A stretch of DNA of 64,000 nt from Gaiellasilicea sp963705515 (GTDB lineage Bacteria; Actinomycetota; Thermoleophilia; Gaiellales; Gaiellaceae). A program made the position numbers and the translations under genes. Numbering within the stretch: position 1 is the stretch's first letter; every line of letters starts with the position of its first letter. The notes under the pieces were generated by a model. That model was given only the letters and a program-made list of their open reading frames with translations, ran no database searches and had not been told where the DNA came from. The stretch covers positions 1 through 64,000 of the forward strand of contig CAVPJV010000001.1 in assembly GCA_963705515.1 (NCBI GenBank), in the 5' to 3' direction. Shown here in pieces: positions 9,512 to 18,754 of this stretch.

Positions 9512-11102
9512 ATGCGGCGGATGCTGCTCGCTCTCACCGGTCTTGGTCTCGCGCTCGCGGTTTCCGCGTCCGCGGGCGTCCGCGCGCCCTCGCCCACCAC
9601 GCCGGCGGCGGTCACGGCGACGACCTTCCTCGTCAGCGGCCGCGGCTGGGGGCACGGCGTCGGCATGAGCCAGTACGGCGCCCTCGGCTACGCGCAGGAC
9701 GGATGGACGTACGACCAGATCCTGGGTCACTTCTACACGGGCGCCGAGCTCGGGCCGTCGCCGGTGGCCGGCGTCCGGGTTCTCGTCGCCGAGGCCAAGG
9801 GGAGCGTGACCGTCCGTTCCTCGGTCCCGTTCCGAGTGCGCGACGTCTTCGGGAAGACCTATCCGCTGCCGGCCGGCGACGTCCCGCTCGGGCCGAAGCT
9901 GCGGGTCGCGGTCAACGGGACGCCGACCGAGCTCGCAGGCCCGATCCTGTTCCTGCCCGGCACGGCGCCGCTCGAGCTCGACCGGCCCTACCGCGGCCAG
10001 ATCGCCGTCTCGGTGACGGGCCAGAAGCTGGACGCGGTCAACGTCCTCGGCCTCGAGGCCTATCTCCAAGGCGTCGTCGCGCAGGAGATGCCGAGCGCGT
10101 GGCCGGACGAGGCGCTGAAGGCGCAGGCCGTCGCCGCGCGCTCCTACGCGCTCGCGCACCGGCTGAGCGGCAAGGCGTTCGACCTCTACGCCGACGTGCG
10201 CAGCCAGGTCTACGGCGGGATCGCCGGCGAGCACCCGCGTACCACCGCAGCCGTGCAGGCGACGAAGGGCGAGGTGCTGCTGTGGGAGGGCAAGCCGATC
10301 GACGCGCTCTTCCACTCGACCTCGGGCGGCACGACACTCGACGCGGCGGAGGTCTTCGGCACGCCCGTGCCGTACCTCGTCGGCGTCGACGACCCCCACA
10401 GCGTGCTTTCGCCGGTTCACCGCTGGGGGCCGGTGGCGGTGGCGGAGGCGGCATTGCGCAAGGGCCTCAAGTCCCGGGTGCCGGTGACGTCGCTCCGGCT
10501 CGACGCGCGGTCCGTCGGGACGCGTGTCGACCGTGCAGGTGACGACGGCGGCGGGGACGACGAAGATCACCGGCGCGGCGCTCCGGCTTGCGGGCGGGTT
10601 GCGCTCGACGTGGATCACCCAGCTCGTGACGATGTCGCTGACGCGCCCGGGCGGGCCGGTTCGCTACGGCAAGGCGGTGGGGTTGACCGGCCGGGCCAAC
10701 GGGGTCAAGGGCGCGATGCTGCAGCAGCGGGTCGACGGCGTCTGGACGAAGGTCGCCGGGCCTGCGCTGAAGGCGAACGTGAAGCTGCTGGCGCCTGCGA
10801 GCTTCCGGATCGCCGCCGGCAAGCTGGCGGGGTCGGTGCTGAAGGTGCCGGTCGCTCCGCTGCTGACCGCGCGACCGTCCGGGCCGTTGACCGTGGCGGG
10901 GACGGCCAAGCCGCTGGCGCCCGGGGCGCCGGTCGAGCTCCAGCTCGAAACCGAGGGGACCTGGTCGACGGTGGGCGCGACGACGACCGGGGTCGAGGGG
11001 GAATACACGCTCGTGGCAGACCAGCCCGGGCGCTACCGGGCCAGGATCGCGCCCGTCCAGGGGTTCGCCGAGGGCCTCTCGGGCCAGATCGAGCTGCGGT
11101 GA
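9512..11102 (+). CDS. secreted SpoIID/LytB-domain protein, interrupted by a frameshift near 10508
   Basis: N-terminal signal peptide (about 1-22), then GRGWGHGVGMSQYGA at 43-57 and the SpoIID core GVVAQEMPSAWPDEALKAQ with catalytic-type E192. The family cleaves or remodels peptidoglycan glycan strands. Frame 2 reads sensibly to about 10508, then becomes Arg/Gly-rich nonsense. The true continuation is one frame ahead (GPSGRVSTVQVTTAAG, then GLRSTWIT) and ends at TGA 11100-11102 with a beta-rich C-terminal domain. The shift equals one extra base or two lost; restoring CG in the GCGCG run gives the expected RG-PSGRV. Either a sequence error or a real mutation. The stop overlaps the next gene as GTGA. 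Confidence 0.82.
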
Positions 11103-12715
11103 GGCGCATCGTGCTCGTGCTCGTCGGCGCGGCGCTCCTGGCGCCGCAGGCCGAGGCTGCCCGCTACGCGGTCGGCGTCGCGTCGCCCGCCGACCTGCCT
11201 GCGCTCCGCGTCGCATTGCCCGGGACGCAGAGCCTGGCGCCGATCCCAGCGGTCGTCGTCGAGCGGGCGACCAAGCCGCGGTTGCGCGACCTCCCGGGCG
11301 CGATCTACGTCGAGCGGCTCGGCACACGCCGCGCGGCGTACGTCCCGAACGACGCGCTCGCGTCGAGGCAGTGGCACCTCGAGTACAACCGGACGTTCGA
11401 CTTCTGGGAGACGCCGACGATCCTGCCCGCGGTCCGCGTCGCCGTGATCGACTCCGGCATCGACGGCGACCATCCCGACTTCGCGGGCAAGATCGCCGAC
11501 GCGAAGTCGTTCGTCGGCGGCTCGGCCCGCGTCGACGAGGAGGGGCACGGCACGTTCGTGGCCGGGCTGATCGCAGCGGGCGTCAACAACACGGTCGGGA
11601 TCGCCGGCGCCGCCTCCTCGGCTGAGCTCCTCGTGGCGAAGGTCGTCGACGGCAACGACCTGATCGACGTCGAGGCCGAGGTCAAGGCGATCCGGTGGGC
11701 GGTCGAGCACGATGCGCGCGTGATCAACATGAGCCTCGGCGGCTTCCGCGACCCGCGCGACCCCGACCGGGATGCGTTCTCGCCGCTCGAGGCGCAGGCG
11801 GTCGGCTGGGCCCACGGCAAGGGCGTCGTGATCGTGGCCGCGGTCGGGAACAACACCGACACGCCGCCGCGGCCGTGGCCGTACGCGAGCTACCCGGCGG
11901 CGCTCCCGCATGTGCTCGGCGTGAGCGCGCTCGCGCGGGACGGCTCCGTCCCCGTCTTCTCGCACCGGGACAAGATCTACAACGACATCGCCGCGCCCGG
12001 CGTCGGCATCCTCTCGACCTTTCCCCGGGCCCTCACCGCCGAGACGAAGGAGTGCCCGGACCAGGGCTACTCGAGCTGCGCACCCGACGACTTTCGCAAG
12101 GGCCAGGGCACGTCGTTCGCGGCGCCGCAGGTGAGTGCCGCCGCTGCCGTCCTGCTCGCGGTCAGGCCGAACCTGCGGCCCGAGCAGGTGACGGAGCTGC
12201 TGACGCGGACAGCGCACGACGTCAACGGCGCCACGGGCTGCCCCGGCTGCGCCACCCAGCGGGACTCGCTGACGGGCTGGGGGCGCCTCGATGTGAACGC
12301 TGCGCTGAAGCAGCTCCTGAGCGCGGGACCGCCGCCTCGCGATCGGCTCGAGCCGAACGACGACGCTGCCGACGACGCCGCAGCCCTCTGGGGTAGGTCG
12401 AACCGGATCGAGGCGACGCTCGACTTCTGGGACGACCAGAACGACGTCTACGCGATCAAGCTCAAACGGCGTCAGCAGGTCTTCGTCAGCGTCCGCGGGC
12501 CGGCCGGCACGGACACGAACGTGATCCTCTGGCGGCCGGGGACGCGGCACATCGACGACCTCGCCTCCCTCCGGCTCGTTGCCCGCCAGGCTGCTCGGCC
12601 AGGCCCGATCGAGTACCTGTCGTTCAGGGCGCCGAAGGCGGGGACGTACTACGTGCAGGTGAAGCTCGGCTCGGGCGGCGCCGGCAAGTACACGCTCAAG
12701 CTCGTCAAGAAGTAA
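11099..12715 (+). CDS. secreted subtilisin-like S8 serine protease
   Basis: 538 aa from GTG 11099, placed just after the SpoIID stop (GTGA overlap). The first 20 residues are a signal peptide (VLVLVGAALLAPQAEA). Catalytic triad: D118 in VAVIDSGID, H150 in EEGHGTFVAG, S339 in GQGTSFAAPQ; the oxyanion Asn is in VAAVGNN near 251. After the protease domain, residues about 425-538 form a PPC-like beta sandwich (DVYAIKLKRRQQVFVSV). A longer reading that fuses it with SpoIID is an artefact of the upstream frameshift. Likely function: extracellular proteolysis. Confidence 0.93.
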   Translation: MRRIVLVLVGAALLAPQAEAARYAVGVASPADLPALRVALPGTQSLAPIPAVVVERATKPRLRDLPGAIYVERLGTRRAAYVPNDALASRQWHLEYNRTFDFWETPTILPAVRVAVIDSGIDGDHPDFAGKIADAKSFVGGSARVDEEGHGTFVAGLIAAGVNNTVGIAGAASSAELLVAKVVDGNDLIDVEAEVKAIRWAVEHDARVINMSLGGFRDPRDPDRDAFSPLEAQAVGWAHGKGVVIVAAVGNNTDTPPRPWPYASYPAALPHVLGVSALARDGSVPVFSHRDKIYNDIAAPGVGILSTFPRALTAETKECPDQGYSSCAPDDFRKGQGTSFAAPQVSAAAAVLLAVRPNLRPEQVTELLTRTAHDVNGATGCPGCATQRDSLTGWGRLDVNAALKQLLSAGPPPRDRLEPNDDAADDAAALWGRSNRIEATLDFWDDQNDVYAIKLKRRQQVFVSVRGPAGTDTNVILWRPGTRHIDDLASLRLVARQAARPGPIEYLSFRAPKAGTYYVQVKLGSGGAGKYTLKLVKK

Positions 12716-12721
12716 CGCGGG

Positions 12722-13369
12722 CTACTGGTTCTCGAGCAGTTCGTCCTCCGGGACGTCCCGCAGGACGCGGGCGGGGTTGCCGACGACGAGCTTGCGCGGC
12801 GGCACGTCCTTCGTGACGACGGCACCGGCGCCGACGAACGCCTCCTCGCCGATCTCGACCCCCGGGCAGAGGATCGCGCCGCCGCCGACGCGGGCGCCCC
12901 GGCGGATCGTCGGGCCTCTGATGTTGCCGAACCGTTCTTCGGTTCGGCCCATCCAGTTGTCGTTCGTCGTCACGACGCACGGCGCGATGAAGACGTTGTC
13001 CTCGAGCGTCGAGTAGGCGGTGATGTAGGCCTCGGCCTGGATCTTCGTCAGGGCGCCGACGGTGGTGTCGTTCTCGATGTAGGAGCCGCGGCCGAGGACG
13101 ACGTCGTCGCCGACCTCGACGCGCTCGCGGACGCAGGACTGGTCGCCGAGGATGACGCGCGCGCCGATCGCCGAGCCGGCGAAGACGATCGCACCCGTGG
13201 AGACGATCGTGCCGTCGCCGATCGTCGTCGGCGGCAGCGGCTCGCGCCTCGCGGTCGAGCGCGGCGACAGCGTCGGCTGCTTGCCGACGACCGCTCCCTC
13301 GAGCACCTTGACGCCCTCGCCGAGGACGGTCCCCTCGTAGACGATCGCGCTCGGATGGATCTCAGCCAC
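12722..13369 (-). CDS. left-handed beta-helix acyltransferase, WbpD/WlbB-like
   Basis: 215-aa hexapeptide-repeat acyltransferase. Repeats run through most of the protein (IGDGTIVSTGAIVFAG, VEVGDDVVLG, IRRGARVGGGAILC), ending with GAGAVVTKDVPPRKLVVGNPARVL, a signature of sugar N-acetyltransferases such as WbpD/WlbB. Likely substrate is a UDP-3-amino sugar acid, donor acetyl-CoA. It overlaps the oxidoreductase gene by 8 nt and is the last gene of the minus-strand set. Confidence 0.85.
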   Translation of the reverse strand: MAEIHPSAIVYEGTVLGEGVKVLEGAVVGKQPTLSPRSTARREPLPPTTIGDGTIVSTGAIVFAGSAIGARVILGDQSCVRERVEVGDDVVLGRGSYIENDTTVGALTKIQAEAYITAYSTLEDNVFIAPCVVTTNDNWMGRTEERFGNIRGPTIRRGARVGGGAILCPGVEIGEEAFVGAGAVVTKDVPPRKLVVGNPARVLRDVPEDELLENQ

Positions 13370-14336
13370 GCAGGCTCTCGGTCAATCGGTCGAGCGCTCG
13401 GACGACCATGGCGCCGTCCTCGGCAACGGCGCGCCGGTCGCCCTCGCCGCCGATCAGGTCGAGAAACGCCTGGCACTCGAGCCGCAACGGCTCGGACGTG
13501 TCCACTTTCGGGATGTGGATGTCGCCGGTCCGGGTCTGCCATTCGCCGTAGGCCGCGGACTGCCGCCACGGGCCCTTCTCGTACACGGTCACCTTCCGCT
13601 CGAGCTCCATGTCGTCGAAGACGACCATCTTCTCGTTGCCGACGACCGTCATCTTCCGCATCTTGTGCGGGTCGAGCCAGGACAGGTGCATGTGCGCGAT
13701 CTTCCCGGAGGGGAAGCGGAGGTAGCAGAAGACGACGTCCTCGACGCCCTGGTTGAGGAAGTCGCGGCCGTGCGCCGCGACCTCGACGGGGTCCTCGCCG
13801 ACCAGCCAGAGGATCACCGAGAGATCGTGGACGCCGAGCGACCAGAGCGCGTTCTCGTTCGCGCGCACGATCCCGAGGTTCTGGCGGTTCGTGTAGACGC
13901 AGAGCACGTCGCCGAGCTCGCCCGAGTCGACGAGCTCCTTCAGCTTCCGCACCCCCGGGTGATAGAGGAGGAGGTGCCCCGGCATCAGGACGAGATCCCG
14001 CTCCTCGGCCAGCGCTACGAGCTCGTCCATCTCCGCACCCTTCATCGCCGGCGGCTTCTCGACGAGGACGTGCTTGCCCGCCTCGAGCGCCTGCTTCGCG
14101 AGCGCGTAGTGGGTCGGCACGGGCGTCGCGATCACGACCGCGTGCAGCTCCGGGTCGGCGAGCATCTCCTCGAACTCGGCCGTCATGCGGGCGCGCGGGT
14201 AGCGCGCGGCGAACGATTCCCGCAGCTCCTCGTCGAAGTCGCAGAGCCAGGCGAGGTCGGCGAGGTGATCGAAGTTGCGGGCCAGGTTCGGTCCCCAGTA
14301 ACCGAGCCCCACCAGCCCGACCGTGACGCGGCTCAC
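13362..14336 (-). CDS. Gfo/Idh/MocA oxidoreductase, WbpB/WlbA-like
   Basis: 324-aa NAD-dependent sugar oxidoreductase. The Rossmann motif is GLVGLGYWG at 7-15; EKP (93-95, K94) and the HD pair of GVHDLSV (H170) are the family's catalytic landmarks. WbpB-type enzymes oxidise C3 of UDP-GlcNAc uronate. The start is GTG 14336 in a GTGA overlap with the dehydrogenase stop; upstream in this frame only antisense-like sequence is found. Gene order dehydrogenase-oxidoreductase-acyltransferase mirrors wbpA-wbpB-wbpD. Confidence 0.88.
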   Translation of the reverse strand: MSRVTVGLVGLGYWGPNLARNFDHLADLAWLCDFDEELRESFAARYPRARMTAEFEEMLADPELHAVVIATPVPTHYALAKQALEAGKHVLVEKPPAMKGAEMDELVALAEERDLVLMPGHLLLYHPGVRKLKELVDSGELGDVLCVYTNRQNLGIVRANENALWSLGVHDLSVILWLVGEDPVEVAAHGRDFLNQGVEDVVFCYLRFPSGKIAHMHLSWLDPHKMRKMTVVGNEKMVVFDDMELERKVTVYEKGPWRQSAAYGEWQTRTGDIHIPKVDTSEPLRLECQAFLDLIGGEGDRRAVAEDGAMVVRALDRLTESLRG

Positions 14337-15593
14337 AGCTTCCAGACGTTCTCGCTGGTGCGGCCCCGCTCGCCCGTCGCGTTGCGGAAGTCGACGATCA
14401 CCGGGCCGCTGTCGACGAGCGCTTCGTAGTCGATCCCGCCGTGATCGGTCACGATCGCGATCGCGTCGAACTTCGCCGGCTCGAGCGGCACCGACGACAG
14501 GCCGTGCTCCGTCAGCTCGGGCACGTGCGGGTCGTGGTAGGAGACGTTGGCGCCGCCGGTCTCGAGCAGGTCGATCAGCTTCAGCGCGGGGCTCTCGCGC
14601 ATGTCGCCGATGTTCGGCTTGTAGGCGACGCCGAGCACGAGCACCTCGGACCCCTTCAGCGACTTCTGCTTGCCGTGGTTCAGCGCCTGCGAGATCAGCG
14701 AGCGGCAGTGCCAGGGCATGTTCTCGTTCACCTTCCCCGCCAGCTCGATGAACTCGGTGTAGAAGTCGTACTCCCGCGCCTTCCACGTCAGGTAGAAGGG
14801 ATCGATCGGGATGCAGTGGCCGCCGAGGCCGGGGCCGGGCTTGAAGCTCATGAACCCGAACGGCTTCGTCGCGGCCGCGTCGACCACCTCCCAGAAGTCG
14901 ATCTTCATCCGCTCGCAGAGCTGCGCCAGCTCGTTCACGAGCGCGATGTTGACGGAGCGGAAGATGTTCTCCAGCAGCTTCGTCAGCTCCGCGGACTCGG
15001 GCGAGGTGACCCGGTGGACGGTGTCGACGGCGGAGCCGTACAGCTCAGCCGCGCGCTCTGTGCAGGCCTCGCGTGATGCCGCCGACGACCTTGGGCACGT
15101 TCTTCGTCGTCCAGTCCTCGCGGCCCGGGTCGACGCGCTCGGGCGAGAAGGCGAGGTTGAAGTCCTGGCCCACCTTGAGCCCGGAGGCCTCGAGCCGCGG
15201 CAGGATCTCCTCGCGCGTCGTGCCGGGGTAGGTGGTCGACTCGAGCACGATCAGGTGGCCCTTGCGCAGGCGCTTGGCGATCTCCTCGGCGGCGCCGTTG
15301 ACGATCGAGAGATCGGGCTCGCGCTGCTTCGAGAGCGGCGTCGGCAGCGCGATCAGGATCGCGTCCGCGTCCGCGAGCTCGCCGTAGTCGGCGGTTGCAC
15401 GCAGGCCGTGATCGTCGACGAGCCGCTTGAGCACCTCCGACGGGACGTCCTCGATGTAGCTCTCGCCGCGGTTCAGCTGCGCCACACGCCCCTCGTCGCG
15501 ATCGACGAGGAGCACGCTGCGGCCTGCCTCGGCGAACACCTGGGCAAGCGGGACGCCGACGTAGCCGGCTCCGACGATGGCGACGTCGGGCAT
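14333..15593 (-). CDS. UDP-N-acetylglucosamine 6-dehydrogenase-like (WbpA), frameshifted near 15071
   Basis: The N-terminal half (MPDVAIVGAGYVGVPLAQ, Rossmann) runs from 15593 to about 15072 and includes FSPERVDPG and KVVGGIT. The C-terminal half continues one frame away (EACTERAAELYG) and includes the catalytic cysteine motif GGHCIPIDPFYL. The total is 3n+1 nt, so one base is extra or two are missing; adding CG after ATCACG restores IT-R-EACTER. Expected product: oxidation of UDP-GlcNAc at C6. TACGAT (15603-15608) is 9 nt upstream of the ATG. Either pseudogene or sequence error. Confidence 0.83.
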
Positions 15594-15602
15594 CGGCGCG
15601 GA

Positions 15603-15608
15603 ATCGTA
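15603..15608 (-). promoter_or_regulatory. -10 element (TACGAT) of the WbpA-like operon
   Basis: TACGAT on the minus strand ends 9 nt before the ATG at 15593; no Shine-Dalgarno sequence is seen. Confidence 0.45.
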
Positions 15609-15664
15609 CAGAGCGCGTCCGACCCCGCGCCCCACCCGTCTGTGGAGGATTGCGAAAGCCTGGC

Positions 15665-15670
15665 TACAAT
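15665..15670 (+). promoter_or_regulatory. -10 element (TACAAT) of tRNA-Lys
   Basis: TACAAT lies 10 nt before the first base of the mature tRNA, giving a short 5' leader. No good TTGACA-like -35 at 17 nt is visible. Confidence 0.55.
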
Positions 15671-15680
15671 CGATCGCCGC

Positions 15681-15753
15681 GGGCCGTTAGCTCAGCTGGT
15701 AGAGCAGGGGACTCTTAATCCCAAGGTCGTAGGTTCGATCCCTACACGGCCCA
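15681..15753 (+). tRNA. tRNA-Lys (anticodon CUU)
   Basis: 73 nt. Acceptor arms GGGCCGT and ACGGCCC pair fully; D arm GCTC/GAGC; anticodon loop CTCTTAA gives CUU; T arm GTAGG-TTCGATC-CCTAC. The anticodon stem has a G-A mismatch at its first pair. The discriminator base is A, and CCA is not encoded. The histidine kinase start codon follows only 15 nt later. Confidence 0.97.
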
Positions 15754-15768
15754 TAGCGCAGTCGCTGC

Positions 15769-18651
15769 GTGACCATCGCCTTGGCACTCACGGGGAACCA
15801 GGAGCAGGATTCGGGCGGCGAGGACTTCGCCGCGTTCCCCGCGCGTGGAGTTGGGCTCGACGTCGTCCTCGACAACATCGCCGAGGGGATCACGGCGCAG
15901 CGCGCCGACGGGTCGCTCGCCTATGCGAACGACGCCGCCGCGCGGCTGCTCGGGCTGACGTCGGGCGACGAGCTGCTCGGGCTCTCCGGGTCGGAGCTGA
16001 TGCAGCGCTTCCTCGTCATCGGCGACGATCGCGAGCCGCTCGCCGCCGACGACCTCCCGAACCGGCGCGCGATCGTGTCCGGCCGGGCCGAAGAGGGCCT
16101 CGTCGGCTACAGGCTCCTGCCGGACGGGGAGGAACGCTGGTCGTTCGTCCGGTCGACGCCGATCGTCTCCGGCGACGGCACCGTCGAGCACGTGATCAAC
16201 GTCATCCACGACGTGACCGCCGAACGGCAGGCGCGCGATCGCGCGGAGCTCCTCGACGAGACGGGCGCCGTCTTCGCGGCGTCGATCGACGTCGACGCGA
16301 CCTTCGACGCGCTCGCGACGCTGCTCGTACCGCGCTTCGCCGACTACTGCATCGTCGACATGGTCGACGACCGCCGGCTCCGCCAGGTGGTGATCGCGCA
16401 CCGCGACCCCGAGCGCGCACAGTTGCTGCGCGAGCTCCGCGAGCGCTACCCACCGGACGCGAATCGAGCGCATCCGGTCTCGCAGGTGCTGGCCACCGGC
16501 GACCCGTACCTCGTCGAGGATGCCCGGCAGGAGGCGCTCGCGTACGCCGCGGTCGACGAGCAGCACCTCGAGCTCTATCGCAGCCTGGAGGCGATGTCGT
16601 ACATCGTCGTGCCGCTCGAGGCGCGGGGCCGGATGCTGGGCACGATCTCGCTCGGCACGGGCGAGTCGGGCAGGCGCTTCGGCGACCTCGACCTCTCCCT
16701 CGCACGCGAGCTCGCGCGGCGTGCGGCACTCGCGATCGACAGCGCGCTGCTCTTCGGCGGCGCACAGCAGGCGTACGCGCAGCTGAACACACTGCTCGTC
16801 TCGGCGCCGGTCGGGATCGGTTTCTGGGACCGCGACCTCCGCTTCGTACGGGTCAACGACGCGCTCGCCACGATCAACGGGCTCTCGCCGGAGGAGCACG
16901 TCGGCCGCAACCTCGGCGACGTCGTCGGCGAGCTCGCGCCCGTGCTCGTTCCGCTCTACCGCCGCGTGCTCGAGACGGGCGAGCCGGTTGTGCACACGGA
17001 GTCGACCGACGCCGCCGCCCTGCAGATGGGCGAGCGGCGCCATTGGCTCTCCAGCTACTACCCGGTGCACACGCCCGACGGCGAGGTGATCGGGATCGGT
17101 GCGGTGATCATGGAGATCACCGATCGCAAGCGCGCCGACGACCGCCTACGCCTGCTCGCGGAGGCCGGCGAGCTCTTCTCGACCTCGCTCGAGCAGGACG
17201 AGATCGCATCGCGGATCGCGCACGTGGGCGTGCCGCGGCTGGCGGACACCTGCAACGTCTATTTGCTCCGCGACGGCGTGCTCGCCCGGGTGGCGTGTGT
17301 CGCTGCCGATCCGGCGGCGCAGCCGATGCTCGAGTCGCTTCCGACCAGCTTCGCGCTCGCGGACGAGTCGGGGCAGATCGCGAACGTGTTCAAGGACTCA
17401 GAGCCGCTGCTGCTGCGGACGATCCCGGACGAGTACCTGGCCGAGCTCGAGCACTTCGGCGCCGAACGCCTGGCGGTCGAACGAATCGGGACGCGCTCGC
17501 TGATGCTGGTGCCGATCATCGCCCGGGGCGAGACCCTCGGCATCCTGACGCTGGGGTCGCGCCGTCCCGACCGCTTCGACGAGCACGACCTCGACCTCGC
17601 GCAGGAGCTTGCGGGCCGAGCCGGCGTCGCGATGGACAACGCCGGCCTCGTCGGCGAGCTGCGTCGCGGCGCCGAGGCCGCGCAGGCGCTCGAGTTCGTC
17701 GGCGACGGCGTCTTCCTCGTCGGCGAGGACGACGTCGTCCTGCTCTGGAATCCGGCCGCCGCGCGGATCACCGGCCTCGCAGAGGCAGACGTGGTCGGCT
17801 CGACCGTCGAGACGGTGCTGGCCGGCTGGCCGCTGGGACAGGGCGAGCGCCCGCAGACCTTTCCCGTCGAGGGGCCTCACGGCGAGCTCTGGCTCTCGCT
17901 GACCGCCGCCGAGTTCCCGCAGGGCACCGTCTACGCGTTCCGCGACCTGACCGAGGAGCGCGCCGTCGAGCAGCTGAAGAGCGACTTCGTCTCGACCGTG
18001 TCGCACGAGCTGCGGACACCGCTCGCCGCCATCTACGGGGCCGCGATGACACTCCAGCGCGGCGACGTCGAGCTGAACGAGGTCCAGGAAGCCGGGATGC
18101 TCGACGTGATCTCGGGTGAGTCGGAGCGGCTCGCGCGGATCGTCAACGACATCCTGCTCGCGAGCCGGCTCGACTCCGGCGCCGCCACCGTCGAGATCAC
18201 CCGGACGGACGCCGCCGAGCTCGCGCGCGGCGTGCTCGCCGCCGCGGAGGCGCACCTCCCGCCGGACGTCGAGCTCGCCCTGACAGTGCCCGAGCCGGGC
18301 CCGCAGGTCGCAGCCGACCCGGACGGGCTGCGGCAGGTGCTCGTCAACCTCGTCGAGAACGCGGTCAAGTACTCCCCGAACGGCGGCCTCGTCGAGCTGG
18401 AGTTGGAGCCGACGGACGGTCGTGTCCGCTTCGTCGTCCGCGACCGCGGCCTCGGCATCCCCGCCTCCGAGCACGAGCGGATCTTCGAGAAGTTCTTCCG
18501 CCTCGATCCGAATCTGGCGCGCGGCGTCGGCGGCACAGGTCTCGGGCTCTACATCTCCCGCGAGATCGTCCGCCGGATGGGCGGCCGGATCCGCGTCGAG
18601 TCGGAGCCGGGCAGCGGCTCGACGTTCTCGTTCGAGCTGCCGCTGGCCTAG
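15769..18651 (+). CDS. multi-sensor histidine kinase (PAS-GAF-PAS-GAF-PAS-HisKA-HATPase)
   Basis: 960 aa without membrane segments, so a cytoplasmic sensor. Sensory region: PAS at about 28-140, GAF 160-330, PAS 335-450, GAF 460-625, PAS 635-735. The phosphoacceptor is H746 in SHELRTPLAAI, followed by the N box NLVENAVKYSPNGG near 860, then GLGIP and GTGLGLYIS of the ATPase domain. The start at GTG 15769 lies just after tRNA-Lys, so the mRNA may begin at the tRNA promoter or be released by tRNA processing. No response regulator is adjacent; its partner must lie elsewhere. Confidence 0.93.
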   Translation: MTIALALTGNQEQDSGGEDFAAFPARGVGLDVVLDNIAEGITAQRADGSLAYANDAAARLLGLTSGDELLGLSGSELMQRFLVIGDDREPLAADDLPNRRAIVSGRAEEGLVGYRLLPDGEERWSFVRSTPIVSGDGTVEHVINVIHDVTAERQARDRAELLDETGAVFAASIDVDATFDALATLLVPRFADYCIVDMVDDRRLRQVVIAHRDPERAQLLRELRERYPPDANRAHPVSQVLATGDPYLVEDARQEALAYAAVDEQHLELYRSLEAMSYIVVPLEARGRMLGTISLGTGESGRRFGDLDLSLARELARRAALAIDSALLFGGAQQAYAQLNTLLVSAPVGIGFWDRDLRFVRVNDALATINGLSPEEHVGRNLGDVVGELAPVLVPLYRRVLETGEPVVHTESTDAAALQMGERRHWLSSYYPVHTPDGEVIGIGAVIMEITDRKRADDRLRLLAEAGELFSTSLEQDEIASRIAHVGVPRLADTCNVYLLRDGVLARVACVAADPAAQPMLESLPTSFALADESGQIANVFKDSEPLLLRTIPDEYLAELEHFGAERLAVERIGTRSLMLVPIIARGETLGILTLGSRRPDRFDEHDLDLAQELAGRAGVAMDNAGLVGELRRGAEAAQALEFVGDGVFLVGEDDVVLLWNPAAARITGLAEADVVGSTVETVLAGWPLGQGERPQTFPVEGPHGELWLSLTAAEFPQGTVYAFRDLTEERAVEQLKSDFVSTVSHELRTPLAAIYGAAMTLQRGDVELNEVQEAGMLDVISGESERLARIVNDILLASRLDSGAATVEITRTDAAELARGVLAAAEAHLPPDVELALTVPEPGPQVAADPDGLRQVLVNLVENAVKYSPNGGLVELELEPTDGRVRFVVRDRGLGIPASEHERIFEKFFRLDPNLARGVGGTGLGLYISREIVRRMGGRIRVESEPGSGSTFSFELPLA

Positions 18652-18676
18652 GAGGCGACCGCGTCTCTGATTCGCC

Positions 18677-18693
18677 GGGCCGCGAAGCGGCCC
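18677..18693. terminator. hairpin GGGCCGC-GAA-GCGGCCC
   Basis: A 7-bp perfect stem 26 nt after the kinase stop, followed by CCTTCAGGGGTTT. Likely terminator of the kinase transcript. Confidence 0.55.
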
Positions 18694-18710
18694 CTTCAGG
18701 GGTTTGCGCG

Positions 18711-18740
18711 ACGTGGGATCCGCGAGAGCGGATCCCACGT
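18711..18740. terminator. 13-bp perfect hairpin between convergent genes
   Basis: Arms 18711-18723 and 18728-18740 (ACGTGGGATCCGC) enclose GAGA. Placed between the kinase and the convergent DUF6458 gene, it can serve both strands. Confidence 0.65.
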
Positions 18741-18754
18741 CATGCGACGGCTAA

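Noticed and set aside
9512..12715. A single 1067-aa SpoIID-subtilisin fusion protein
   Set aside because: The middle 190 residues are out-of-frame translation; the true SpoIID end and a separate protease start with signal peptide are in the proper frames.
13362..14786. A longer N-terminus for the Gfo/Idh/MocA oxidoreductase
   Set aside because: The extra 150 codons are the dehydrogenase gene read in another frame; GTG 14336 gives the correct Rossmann start.
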